Of a stretch of DNA of 64,000 nucleotides, positions 25,416 through 34,290 are shown piece after piece (the first letter of the stretch is position 1; every line of letters starts with the position of its first letter). Under the pieces are notes generated by a model. It searched no databases and was not told where the DNA came from. It saw only the letters and a list, made by a program, of their open reading frames with translations. The position numbers and the translations under genes are program-made. Location of the stretch: positions 106,601 to 170,600 of the forward strand of contig CALLWB010000002.1 of NCBI GenBank assembly GCA_938016265.1, given 5' to 3'. This DNA comes from an uncultured Saprospiraceae bacterium (GTDB taxonomy: Bacteria > Bacteroidota > Bacteroidia > Chitinophagales > Saprospiraceae).

Positions 25416-28312
25416 TATTCTACTACGTTTTTACCATTAAGAGATAGAATTCCTCCCTTTTCCAGCGCATACAGCTTTCTTACGTCGGTTGATTTATGCT
25501 GGACAATTGTTAGTTTGCCTGGCTCGTAGGAAGGATCTTTCTTAAACACCAAAAATCCCTGATCCACGTTGGTTAACTCTATGTTTTCAATAGAAACGAC
25601 TGAATTGTCAAGGGCTTGAACTCCTTTTTTGCTGTTAATTATTTGCTGGATCCCCATTCCGCGGACGATAGCTTTTTGATTGGCAGTGATGGCAGCATTC
25701 ATGCATTTTTGGACGGTGTTATTCATCAAGGTCAATTTGCCCCCAGAGACTTCAATCGCGTCTTTACCAATTTGGTCGAATTGATTGTCTACCAAAGTAG
25801 AGGTTGAATAATCTGCATCAATCGCATCACCAGAACAAGTCGCAAAATTCGAGTTGCGCATCGTCATTTTGCTGCGGACCATACTCAGCCCATCCTTCGT
25901 AAATAAGTCCTTGAAACTGCAATAATTAAAGGCGACATCCGCCTCATAAAAATTGACCGCCCCATCAAAAAATTGCCCACCCTGACGTACCGATTTCAGC
26001 CCCTGGAAAACAACATGCCGGAACTCGGACTTGCCAGAGGTACCAATCACTGCAACTCCCTGCCCTCGTCCCTCTTTAGCATAAATATGAATAGGAAGAT
26101 CCGACGTTCCAAGGGCAAAAATGGGAGAATAGGAAATGATGGAGGCATTATTCGTTAATTTTAATACGCAACCTGCTTCCATTTTCACCTTATAGCCATT
26201 TGGTATAATAAGGGAGTTGTCCAGTTCGTGGTTCCCGCGTTGTATTCTGATTGTTTGTTCATGGATAGTTATAAAATCAAAGTTGGTCAATGTATTGATA
26301 TCTGGATTTTTTCTTGCTGCTAAAGGAGTTGGCGGTGCCCATTTGGTAATTGGAATATGGACAATGGAATCAGTACCCAGCGTCTTAAAAAACAGATGTT
26401 TGTTTTTCCCTGTTACCTGCACGGTATCACGTGTCACCGGATAATCAGAATTGTAAGCCTCCAGAATTTTAGGTGTAGTCAGAGAATAAATCATTTCAAT
26501 TTCTCCCGTCCCCAAGACCTCCAACGGCAATTTATGAAAGGATTCCAGCACAATCGTAGACAATCCGCTACTCCGCTCCAGATAATACGCTCGAAGAGAT
26601 ACCTCCTCTATTGGATACAAAACGGTCTGGATTTTTGGCCCGTTTCGCAGAAAGTGATTCAAATCAAAGGCATATCCCTGATAGTCTTTCCCAATAAATT
26701 TTGCTCTTTCCTGTGCTTCCAAAGTCAGGTCTTCTACTATTTTTTCTAAATATTTTTTGTTGGTGAATTGCTCCAGGTACTTCGCATAGACGGCCATAAA
26801 CTCCATATCGCTCATTAGATAATAGAAAAAATGATTGTTCTTTATAGCATATTCACTTTTGGGAATTTGCTGGTTAAACCCTTGTCCAATCATACTCGGC
26901 AGTCCAAAACCCCCTGTTCCATCATCCGTATAACCGTCATACCCAACAGGTTCCAGCAATCCTGTAGACGGATTAAAATAAAAACGGAGATTGGTCGAAT
27001 TCGTAGCATGAAAAGCAATGGACAAATCTACCAATGCATAAAACTTTCCTAGTTTTTCAATATCAAATACGGCACTTACTTTTTTGTTTCCATTTTTAAA
27101 ATCAAAAAGCAAGTTCTGGGCAATCAGAAATTGTTCTTTCAAATTTTCAGAACTTAGAATAGCTTCTTTGTCAAACGGTTCGATAAGCGCGCTTTCATAC
27201 CAATGTAGTTGGTCGCCTCTAAGCCTTTTTTGGGTGTTGTTCCACAATCCATCCTCATTGATTCTGATAATTGGCCCTGGGGGACGTTCGTTGTTTTTCA
27301 GCACAGTCCCGCCAAAATGCTCCTCGTACGCATACACTCCCAGAAATTCCTTATTGATATAAAAATCAATAAAATCATACTGCGTGGTAAGGACTTCTTC
27401 TCTGAATAATAACTGGTGAAAAACCCATTCATTCAAGTGTGATCGGGAAGCGGAATTATGTACAGAAAACTCGACCATTTCCTTCCAGCTTTTTCCTTTT
27501 TCTGGAAGGATTCGAAAACTCCATTTTTTACTTCTCAAATGATCCAGCAAATCTCCTTTTAGGCGAATATCGACGTTTATGTCTGCTTGTTCGCTCCTCA
27601 GTTTGGCAGGTACAAGATCTTCTTTCCCAGCAATTAGATTGCCTGTGGCAAAGGCGGATTGGCGTTTGTCGGTGAGTTTTTTGTAGGAGGTTTCTTCGAT
27701 TTGCAGATCAATCTTGGCAGGCTCGAAAGTCATTGCGGGAGCGGCACTATTAGTTTTTTCAGAAGCTAACTTTTGAATACTTAAATCATCAAAATACACA
27801 TCGCCTTCCTTGTTTAGATTGTAGGCATAACATTTCAACTTTCCATCTTTCACAAAAGAAGGAACTTTGATTGTTAGTACTAACAATTGCCATCCTCGTT
27901 TTGTCTTTGTTCCAGTAGTCGTAGCAAGATATTCTCCCCAATCCCCAGAAAAAACTAATTCTCCTGGTGAATTTTCACTCTTTTGCCAGACGGTTGCCTG
28001 ATATTGCTCATTTGCTTGTACTGGGAAGGAGAAGGTAGGGCCGAACTTAGATGTTGGTGTACATTTTGATGAATACCTTCCTGAAAATTTGTGTTCTGAA
28101 GATTGGGTTTTGCCATTTTCGAATTGGGCATTTTCTCCTACAAAATAATTCCCTGATACTGATTCCATATCACAGAAATAATCGCTCTTTGTACTGGAAG
28201 CATTAAACACTATTCCAGAAAGGAAAAACACCCCAAGCAACAACAATGACGGTATCACCAGCTTCATTTTGGAGCTAGATTTTTGATAGGTTGTTGTTCC
28301 TTTTATTCGCAT
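25415..28312 (-). CDS. CotH-family kinase with jelly-roll-like and beta-helix domains, copy 1
   Basis: 965-residue membrane-anchored protein. A basic N-terminus and one helix (about residues 17-38) are followed by a beta-sandwich resembling a carbohydrate-binding domain (about 45-180; GEYLATTTGTKTKRGWQLLVL). The CotH kinase region spans about 230-570: VDIRLKGDLLDHLRSKKWSFR, DFYINKEFLGVYAYEEHF and LEPVGYDGYTDDGTGG. A right-handed beta-helix (about 690-940) has NNA/SI-type rungs. Characterised CotH proteins phosphorylate spore-coat proteins. Topology puts the kinase in the periplasm or outside. It lies between the CYTH-like and VTC genes with tight spacing, and its paralogue at 30076 has the same order of domains. 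The substrate is unknown. Confidence 0.9.
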   Translation of the reverse strand: MRIKGTTTYQKSSSKMKLVIPSLLLLGVFFLSGIVFNASSTKSDYFCDMESVSGNYFVGENAQFENGKTQSSEHKFSGRYSSKCTPTSKFGPTFSFPVQANEQYQATVWQKSENSPGELVFSGDWGEYLATTTGTKTKRGWQLLVLTIKVPSFVKDGKLKCYAYNLNKEGDVYFDDLSIQKLASEKTNSAAPAMTFEPAKIDLQIEETSYKKLTDKRQSAFATGNLIAGKEDLVPAKLRSEQADINVDIRLKGDLLDHLRSKKWSFRILPEKGKSWKEMVEFSVHNSASRSHLNEWVFHQLLFREEVLTTQYDFIDFYINKEFLGVYAYEEHFGGTVLKNNERPPGPIIRINEDGLWNNTQKRLRGDQLHWYESALIEPFDKEAILSSENLKEQFLIAQNLLFDFKNGNKKVSAVFDIEKLGKFYALVDLSIAFHATNSTNLRFYFNPSTGLLEPVGYDGYTDDGTGGFGLPSMIGQGFNQQIPKSEYAIKNNHFFYYLMSDMEFMAVYAKYLEQFTNKKYLEKIVEDLTLEAQERAKFIGKDYQGYAFDLNHFLRNGPKIQTVLYPIEEVSLRAYYLERSSGLSTIVLESFHKLPLEVLGTGEIEMIYSLTTPKILEAYNSDYPVTRDTVQVTGKNKHLFFKTLGTDSIVHIPITKWAPPTPLAARKNPDINTLTNFDFITIHEQTIRIQRGNHELDNSLIIPNGYKVKMEAGCVLKLTNNASIISYSPIFALGTSDLPIHIYAKEGRGQGVAVIGTSGKSEFRHVVFQGLKSVRQGGQFFDGAVNFYEADVAFNYCSFKDLFTKDGLSMVRSKMTMRNSNFATCSGDAIDADYSTSTLVDNQFDQIGKDAIEVSGGKLTLMNNTVQKCMNAAITANQKAIVRGMGIQQIINSKKGVQALDNSVVSIENIELTNVDQGFLVFKKDPSYEPGKLTIVQHKSTDVRKLYALEKGGILSLNGKNVVE

Positions 28313-28324
28313 AAAATTGAAAAG

Positions 28325-29260
28325 TTAATTGGTGTGAAGTGCTAGTTTTTTGTTTCTTAAAATTTGGTGGCGATACACCATAAACAATGCATAGAACGCC
28401 AAGCCCCCAAGTACCAGATAGACATAATTTTCATAAACCGTAGACATCCAATTCTGCTCCACCATCAACTTCATTTTATTGTATTTTGGAGTTTGGTTTT
28501 GTTGGAGGTCCGGGAATTTGGTCAGGATCCCTTCTTTTAACTGTTTGTTTAGAAGGTCCATTTTTGCACGTTCTGTGGCATCTGCATCCGTGTATAACAA
28601 TTCGTTTAGCTCCAATTCGAGTTCGGTGAATGCTGGGTATGGAAAATAAAAACCGGTCACCCGATCCAGTGTAATTGTTGCTAATGGTAAGTTGTTTTTG
28701 CTAAGATAAACACGCCTTCTAAATTGTTTTACTTTGACAGATTTTGTGAGTGCAGCCCCTTCGATTCCGAATTTTGCCAAGCGAAGATTGACTAGGGATC
28801 GATCTTTGGGAGCAATGTGTTTCCAAAGCGGATAGGCAGATAGTCGGTCGTTCTTTTTTACCTTATCGTAATGATCAAACTTAAATTCTTGTCGGACGAC
28901 CCCATCTCCTTCTTTGAAGGACAGTTTTATTTGCACCAATTCTTTCACCAGTGTATCACTTACATAACGCTTTCTATACCTAACTCCTGCTTGATTTTCA
29001 AAAAGAACCAGCGATTCATTATCAAAATATTCATCAATAAAATACTCCGCCGAAACCACGGTCTGAATTGAGGAATCCAAGTAACGGACCACCTCTGCAC
29101 TCCTCTTTTCAGTAAGAAATTCCCATAATGCTTCTTCTTGATCCGCAGGCACCGAAAGTTTGTATTCCGCTTCTAATCTGGCTTCCTGTGGTTGAGCTCT
29201 CAAGGACGTTCCCAGAAGGACACATCCGATGATCAGCAGCCATATGCCATTTTCCTTCAT
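28325..29260 (-). CDS. Secreted CYTH-like triphosphate-tunnel protein with C-terminal membrane anchor
   Basis: 311-residue protein not usually named in such loci. The signal peptide ends near SLRAQ (residue 23). The mature part starts LEAEYKLSVP, an ExExK motif of the CYTH/triphosphate-tunnel fold, followed by GVRYRKRYV, VQIKLSFKEG, VKQFRRRVYL, LATITLDRVTGF and FTELELEL. These are the charged strands expected of the tunnel. A single membrane helix (about 278-300) and a basic tail (YRHQILRNKKL) close the protein, placing the domain in the periplasm. CYTH enzymes act on triphosphates or polyphosphate, or make cAMP. It lies 12 bases before CotH and 2 bases after DUF4956. The family call is from motifs only. 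Confidence 0.75.
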   Translation of the reverse strand: MKENGIWLLIIGCVLLGTSLRAQPQEARLEAEYKLSVPADQEEALWEFLTEKRSAEVVRYLDSSIQTVVSAEYFIDEYFDNESLVLFENQAGVRYRKRYVSDTLVKELVQIKLSFKEGDGVVRQEFKFDHYDKVKKNDRLSAYPLWKHIAPKDRSLVNLRLAKFGIEGAALTKSVKVKQFRRRVYLSKNNLPLATITLDRVTGFYFPYPAFTELELELNELLYTDADATERAKMDLLNKQLKEGILTKFPDLQQNQTPKYNKMKLMVEQNWMSTVYENYVYLVLGGLAFYALFMVYRHQILRNKKLALHTN

Positions 29261-29262
29261 GA

Positions 29263-29940
29263 TTAAAGTGCTAAATTCCGTTGTTCTACAAATGAGAAAC
29301 TTAGGTTAGGTGCTTGTTCGACCAGGGCATTTTTCGCCTTGTTTATATGATCAATATCCTTGGTTTCTATAATGTAGGAAAGATCTAATTTTCCTTTGAA
29401 TTGATCCATTCTTTTTAACTCTACCAACGAAAAATGATCGCTTAAAATCTTATTGATTTCTTCGACTTGAATTTCGGTTGTTGAAATATTGATGAACATG
29501 TTTTCGGGTGCTCTGATCAACTGTTTTCGCTGGACCATTGCTTGTATAAGGCCTATACTTATTATGATGACAAAGGCCAAAACGGTAATTCCTGGCTGAT
29601 TCGACCCCATTCCAATACCAATACCGATGACAAGAAACAGATAGACCAACTCCTCCGGCTCCTTGATGGCAGCTCGAAATCGGACAATAGACAAGGCGCC
29701 AACCAATCCCAAAGACAATGCAACAGAAGACTTGACTATATAGATAATCAACATTGTCGCCAAAGCCAACAAAACGAAATTGGAAGCAAATTTTGAGCGA
29801 TTGACAATGGTGTTTCCAAATCTGGAATAAAAAAGCCCCAACAAATAAGCAAGCAGTGCTCCTAATAGAGCGTTAAAAACAAACTGTTTATGGCTTAATG
29901 GATCTGCCGCAAATTCACTAAAAAAATCTTCAAAATTCAT
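29263..29940 (-). CDS. DUF4956 integral membrane protein, first gene of VTC/CotH operon
   Basis: 225-residue inner-membrane protein, paralogue of the one at 19192. About four helices lie in residues 20-140, with the same core SSVALSLGLVGALSIVRFRAA and EPEEL, then a soluble C-terminal domain (about 145-225). It is first in the minus-strand operon; the CYTH-like gene starts two bases after its stop. Its placement with VTC and CYTH proteins suggests it links cytosolic and periplasmic tunnel enzymes, perhaps by moving polyphosphate or another product. A near-match -7 element TATCTTTA lies at 29970-29977 on the minus strand. Function remains unproven. Confidence 0.88.
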   Translation of the reverse strand: MNFEDFFSEFAADPLSHKQFVFNALLGALLAYLLGLFYSRFGNTIVNRSKFASNFVLLALATMLIIYIVKSSVALSLGLVGALSIVRFRAAIKEPEELVYLFLVIGIGIGMGSNQPGITVLAFVIIISIGLIQAMVQRKQLIRAPENMFINISTTEIQVEEINKILSDHFSLVELKRMDQFKGKLDLSYIIETKDIDHINKAKNALVEQAPNLSFSFVEQRNLAL

Positions 29941-30065
29941 ATTGATGGATAATTATCTGCTATTTGCTGTAAAGATAGTTTTTTCCAAAATAAGTTATTC
30001 CCCTCCTTACATCTAATAATACAAAGAACCTATTTAGTTTCTATCAATTAATAGCTGATTGTTAT

Positions 30066-30073
30066 TACCTTTG
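30066..30073 (+). promoter_or_regulatory. -7 promoter element (TACCTTTG)
   Basis: TAnnTTTG match only two bases before the GTG at 30076. If real, transcription would begin near 30079, so the first usable start would be the ATG at 30094. Confidence 0.5.
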
Positions 30074-30075
30074 CC

Positions 30076-33069
30076 GTGAAAAAAATATGCTTGATGCTTC
30101 TTAAAGACGAAGAAAGAACGAAACGACTTTTTCCCCGCATGTCCAGGACAATGCTTGGGATTGGTGTATTGTGTATCCTCGCTTTTTTTGGATTGACCTA
30201 TTTTTCACCATATATCGGTATGGCTGATGGTGATGTTGTTTTTTGTGATGCGGAGCATGCTCGTAATGGAAAATTCATCAATAATGGTATTGAATTTTCC
30301 TATGGAAAATATCAATCTTCTGAAGAAGCGCATTCTGGGAACTACTCCTGTCGATTGGATTCTACTAGTAATTATGGGTTTGGTTACGAGATAAAAAACC
30401 CTGAACCAGGTGATCGATATCGAGTGTCTGTTTGGAGAAAAAAAGTAGGTCAGACCCCAGCAAACCTCGTAGTTTCTGCCCCTGACTCAAAATCATATTA
30501 CCAATATGCTAAACTTGCCACTGAAAAAGGACCAGACGGCTGGGAACAACTAGTAATCAACGTCCAAATTCCCTATCTGAAAAAGGTAGATCGGCTAAAT
30601 GTTTATGTATACAAACCACATGGTGAATTGGCCTATTTTGATGATCTAAGAATTGCAAAATTGGCGGACACCACCACCAGCAATGGTTTCGTGATCGAAA
30701 AACTGGAATTGCAGATCCAGGAAAAAGGCATGGAAAAGCTACGCAAAAAAAGAACAGAAGCACTGAGAAAGGGAATCCTTAGTAGTGCCGATGACGATTG
30801 GGTCGGCGCAAAAATCCTAAAAGGCGAGCACAAAACAAACGCCAAACTCCGTCTAAAAGGAGACTGGATGGATCATCTGAAATCAGAAAAATGGTCCTTC
30901 CGCGTCAGCGTAAAAGAACCAGAGTCCTGGAAACGACTGCAGACGTTCTCCATACAAAATCCAAAGACTAGACACTATTTGAATGAGTGGTTTTATCATC
31001 AGCTGCTTGAAAGTCAGGATGTCCTCACCACCCGTTTCGACTACATTGAGCTCGAAATCAATGGTCAGGCGCTTGGCACTTATCTTTACGAAGAGCACTT
31101 CCTAAAACAATTGCTGGAATACAAAAAAAGAAGAGAGGGACCAATCGTCCGGTTTACTGAAGATGAATATTGGAACGGCTATCAGCGCCAATTCGATATG
31201 CTGGGAAATCTCTATTTCGTAGATCATAAAAAAGACGCCATGCGTGCCTCCCCTATTCAACCGTTCGGCACCAACAAAACGGCAAACTCCCCTACGCTTT
31301 CCAAGCAGTTTGAAATTGCCCAAGATCTAATGCATCAGTATCGGCACAATCAGAAAAAACCAAGTGTCATTTTCGATATTGATCAAATGGCTAAATTTTA
31401 TGCGATTACGGATGTGGCAGCTGCTTTTCATGGATTGACGTGGCACAATCAGCGGTTTTATTACAATCCGGTGGTTGGCAAATTGGAGCCTATTGGGTTT
31501 GATGGGTTTGCGGATGAACTGACTCCCTGGTCTCCTGGGGACGGATTTTTTATTGCGCAGGGCGTTTTCAATAAGGGATTTCTAGGAGTAGAAGCGTACA
31601 AAAAGTTATTTTATGATAGAGAATTTATCGCTTTATACCATCAGTACCTTAATCAGTTTTCTAGCGACAATTTTTTAGAGTCTTTTTTTATGAGTTTGGA
31701 GCCTGGACTTACCCAAAGAGAAGCCTTTTTGCAACGAGAATTTAAAGACTATAAGTTCAACAAAAAAGACTTGTTGGTAAGAAGCAAAAAGATACAGGCA
31801 ATGCTATATCCTTATCACAACACTGGTATTCAAGCCTGGACACAAGCTAAAACCAGCAATTCAAAGGCACTAAAAATAAGTAACTTCCATTTTACCGCCC
31901 TAGAAATTCTCGGCTCCGGTAAAAATAGGAAAACAATGAGCAATAAACTCGAATCTCCTATACTCATCATCCCTAGAAAACGGAATGAAATTGCCAAATT
32001 TGCAGACCTCAGCGTAGGACTAGAAGACCAATATCTGTTTTATGGATTGCCTGGTATTGATTCTGTTTTTCAAACACAAATATCTACTTTCCGAACGGCA
32101 CTTCCTACCACTCCGCAACAAGAATTGTGGGAAAACGTTGTCCTCCAATCGAATGAAGTGTATACCCTGGAAGGCAAGCGCGTCCTATTCAAAAAAGGAA
32201 AAATAACTACAAATAAAGACATTCTTATCCCCGACGGATATCAAGTAGAATTTGAGGAAGGTGTAGAGTTGAATCTGACCAACAAGGCTAAATTTATCTC
32301 GAAATCTCCTATCAAAATGAAGGGAACAGAAGATACTCCAATTCGGATCTATTCTTCCGATAAAACGGCCAATGGTTTCACAATTATTCAATCTCCGATC
32401 AAGTCGACACTGCAATACGTGTTGTTTGAAGATTTGAATACGTTGAATCATAAGGGCTGGCTGCTTACCGGGGCAGTGACATTCTATGAGTCGGATGTGG
32501 CCTTGAATCATTGCACGTTTACCAAAAACCACTGTGAGGATGCGCTGAATATTGTACGTAGTAATTTTGACATGACCCATTGTACAGTTAGTCAGACATT
32601 TGGAGACGGTTTTGATGCCGATTATTGCGTAGGAAGTATTAATTATTCAAGATTTTATAAAACAGGAAATGACGCGATTGATTTCTCTACAAGCACTATT
32701 ACGATCGCCAATTGCAACATTGAAGACATCGGAGATAAAGGAATCAGTGTGGGAGAGCAGGCTACGGTGACCGTGTCCAATACCACTATTGACGGTGCTG
32801 TTATTGGTGTTGCTTCAAAAGATCTAAGCGAACTTACCATTCAAAGTATTCATCTCAAAAATTGTAGGCAGGGTTTTACTGCTTATCAGAAAAAACCAGA
32901 ATACGGAGGGGCGTCGATTGAAGTTGTAAAATATCAAGCAGAAAATATCAATCAATTGCACCTGATAGAAGCCGGATCCAGACTAAAACTACCAGGAGAT
33001 AAAATCATAGGAGAGCAAAAGCAGGTAAAAAATCAGCGCCCTGATGGCCTGGAAGATATAATAAGATAA
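30076..33069 (+). CDS. CotH-family kinase with jelly-roll-like and beta-helix domains, copy 2
   Basis: 997 residues from the GTG at 30076; an ATG at 30094 is favoured if the -7 element at 30066 is used. The domain order matches copy 1: a membrane helix (about 26-45), a beta-sandwich (about 50-195; GPDGWEQLVINVQIP), the CotH region (about 225-600; AKLRLKGDWMDHLKSEKWSFR, ELEINGQALGTYLYEEHF, LEPIGFDGFADE) and a right-handed beta-helix (about 715-960). The conserved pattern G-[FY]-D-G-[FY]-x-D probably holds a metal ligand of the kinase. It is divergent from the DUF4956-CYTH-CotH-VTC operon and coupled to its own VTC gene. It should be inner-membrane anchored with the kinase outside the cytoplasm. 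Confidence 0.9.
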   Translation: MKKICLMLLKDEERTKRLFPRMSRTMLGIGVLCILAFFGLTYFSPYIGMADGDVVFCDAEHARNGKFINNGIEFSYGKYQSSEEAHSGNYSCRLDSTSNYGFGYEIKNPEPGDRYRVSVWRKKVGQTPANLVVSAPDSKSYYQYAKLATEKGPDGWEQLVINVQIPYLKKVDRLNVYVYKPHGELAYFDDLRIAKLADTTTSNGFVIEKLELQIQEKGMEKLRKKRTEALRKGILSSADDDWVGAKILKGEHKTNAKLRLKGDWMDHLKSEKWSFRVSVKEPESWKRLQTFSIQNPKTRHYLNEWFYHQLLESQDVLTTRFDYIELEINGQALGTYLYEEHFLKQLLEYKKRREGPIVRFTEDEYWNGYQRQFDMLGNLYFVDHKKDAMRASPIQPFGTNKTANSPTLSKQFEIAQDLMHQYRHNQKKPSVIFDIDQMAKFYAITDVAAAFHGLTWHNQRFYYNPVVGKLEPIGFDGFADELTPWSPGDGFFIAQGVFNKGFLGVEAYKKLFYDREFIALYHQYLNQFSSDNFLESFFMSLEPGLTQREAFLQREFKDYKFNKKDLLVRSKKIQAMLYPYHNTGIQAWTQAKTSNSKALKISNFHFTALEILGSGKNRKTMSNKLESPILIIPRKRNEIAKFADLSVGLEDQYLFYGLPGIDSVFQTQISTFRTALPTTPQQELWENVVLQSNEVYTLEGKRVLFKKGKITTNKDILIPDGYQVEFEEGVELNLTNKAKFISKSPIKMKGTEDTPIRIYSSDKTANGFTIIQSPIKSTLQYVLFEDLNTLNHKGWLLTGAVTFYESDVALNHCTFTKNHCEDALNIVRSNFDMTHCTVSQTFGDGFDADYCVGSINYSRFYKTGNDAIDFSTSTITIANCNIEDIGDKGISVGEQATVTVSNTTIDGAVIGVASKDLSELTIQSIHLKNCRQGFTAYQKKPEYGGASIEVVKYQAENINQLHLIEAGSRLKLPGDKIIGEQKQVKNQRPDGLEDIIR

Positions 33070-33704
33070 TGCGCTACGAACTAAAATATAAAATCGATCA
33101 TTTTAGGTTGGAATCTGTAATCCAGGCTCTGCGCCTGCACCCGGCTGGATTTAGTAAAATCTATCCTGATCGGCAGATCAACAACATTTATTTTGATTCG
33201 CCTTCTTTGACCACTTTCGAAGATAATGTGGCTGGCGTTTCTGAACGAAAGAAATACCGGGTACGTTGGTATGGCGAACAGCCCACAAAAATCAACAATC
33301 CACGTTTCGAAATCAAAATCAAGCACAATATGCTAGGGAGCAAGGAAATCTATCCTGTCCCTGAGTTTGATTTGACAGCGCTTCGGACGACTACAAAATT
33401 GGTCAACTCCTTGTCTAAATTGGCGGGGGGGGCACTGCGGCCTGTATTGATGAATTCTTACGTTCGTTCTTATTTTGGTACTTCGGATGGGAATTATCGG
33501 ATTACGGTAGATCGACAAATGCGGTATTTTTCTCTATTGATGAGTCAGGGATTCACTAGATACACCATAACAGACAGCGGCATTATCCTAGAATTGAAGT
33601 ATGATGAATCGATGGATGGTGGTACTGACCGAGTGACACAGCCCATGCCTTTTCGACAAACTAAAAGCTCCAAATATGTAACTGGGGTTTATCTGACGAC
33701 CTAG
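33069..33704 (+). CDS. VTC-domain protein (polyphosphate polymerase-like), copy 2
   Basis: 211-residue cytoplasmic VTC-type tunnel protein, clear paralogue of copy 1. It has MRYELKYKIDHFRLE at the start, ERKKYRVRWYGE, FEIKIKHNMLG, RPVLMNSYVRSYFGTSDGNYRITVD, ILELKYDES and FRQTKSSKYVTGVYL. The order of Lys, Arg and Glu strands is that of VTC/CYTH tunnels. It overlaps the upstream CotH stop by one base (TAATG), exactly as in the inverted copy. It is probably made at a fixed ratio with its CotH partner. Polyphosphate synthesis is known for yeast Vtc4; here it is inferred. Confidence 0.9.
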   Translation: MRYELKYKIDHFRLESVIQALRLHPAGFSKIYPDRQINNIYFDSPSLTTFEDNVAGVSERKKYRVRWYGEQPTKINNPRFEIKIKHNMLGSKEIYPVPEFDLTALRTTTKLVNSLSKLAGGALRPVLMNSYVRSYFGTSDGNYRITVDRQMRYFSLLMSQGFTRYTITDSGIILELKYDESMDGGTDRVTQPMPFRQTKSSKYVTGVYLTT

Positions 33705-33744
33705 TTTCCTTTAGGATAAAGCCATTGCGCCATTGCGTTTCCTC

Positions 33745-34290
33745 TTACTCCTCCAACGCCTGACAAATATCTCCCAGACTCGAGATCAACGCATTATAGG
33801 AAATCGTAGCACCAGAAATCCCATCCACTTGCGGATGCTGAGAAGAAAACGAACAAAGCGCTTTCCCATGATATTGCTTCAAGTATTTTTTGGAAGTTAC
33901 CTCATACCCATAATCTGAAAAGTATTCCAGGACAATAATGGACTTAATGTGCTTGGATTCGTCCGTTACTACCGCAATATCAAAGTATTCCGACCCTATA
34001 TTATCATTCAATGATTTTCTGGCAGTACACCCATTCAAGCTACAAGATTTCACTTCCAATATCGATAGAAATCCTACTGTTTTCAACTGATTGGTGATTC
34101 GGTACAACTCCATGCCTTTTTTGTCCGTTTCCAGAGAAGAAAGGTTGGTCGAAAGGTCGTTCTCCGCATCAAATACCTTGATCAAGTGTTTATTGATTTT
34201 GGTTTGGTATTGTTTAAACAGCTTTCCTTCAGGAGCACCGATAAAAAACAAGCCAATAGCCAGGATGATATTTGTTATTTTTAAAACCAT
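33745..34290 (-). CDS. FMN-binding-domain protein (covalent flavin carrier)
   Basis: 181-residue protein with an N-terminal hydrophobic helix (about residues 5-20), so membrane-anchored with the domain in the periplasm. Near residue 155 it has DGISGATISYNAL. SGAT is the sequence to which ApbE-type transferases attach FMN on Thr in RnfG/NqrC-like domains. It should carry electrons in the envelope. It overlaps the upstream porin-like gene by ten bases. No ApbE, Rnf or Nqr subunit is adjacent. Three other Cys residues (CSLNGC, ALCSF) are unusual. Confidence 0.85.
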   Translation of the reverse strand: MVLKITNIILAIGLFFIGAPEGKLFKQYQTKINKHLIKVFDAENDLSTNLSSLETDKKGMELYRITNQLKTVGFLSILEVKSCSLNGCTARKSLNDNIGSEYFDIAVVTDESKHIKSIIVLEYFSDYGYEVTSKKYLKQYHGKALCSFSSQHPQVDGISGATISYNALISSLGDICQALEE

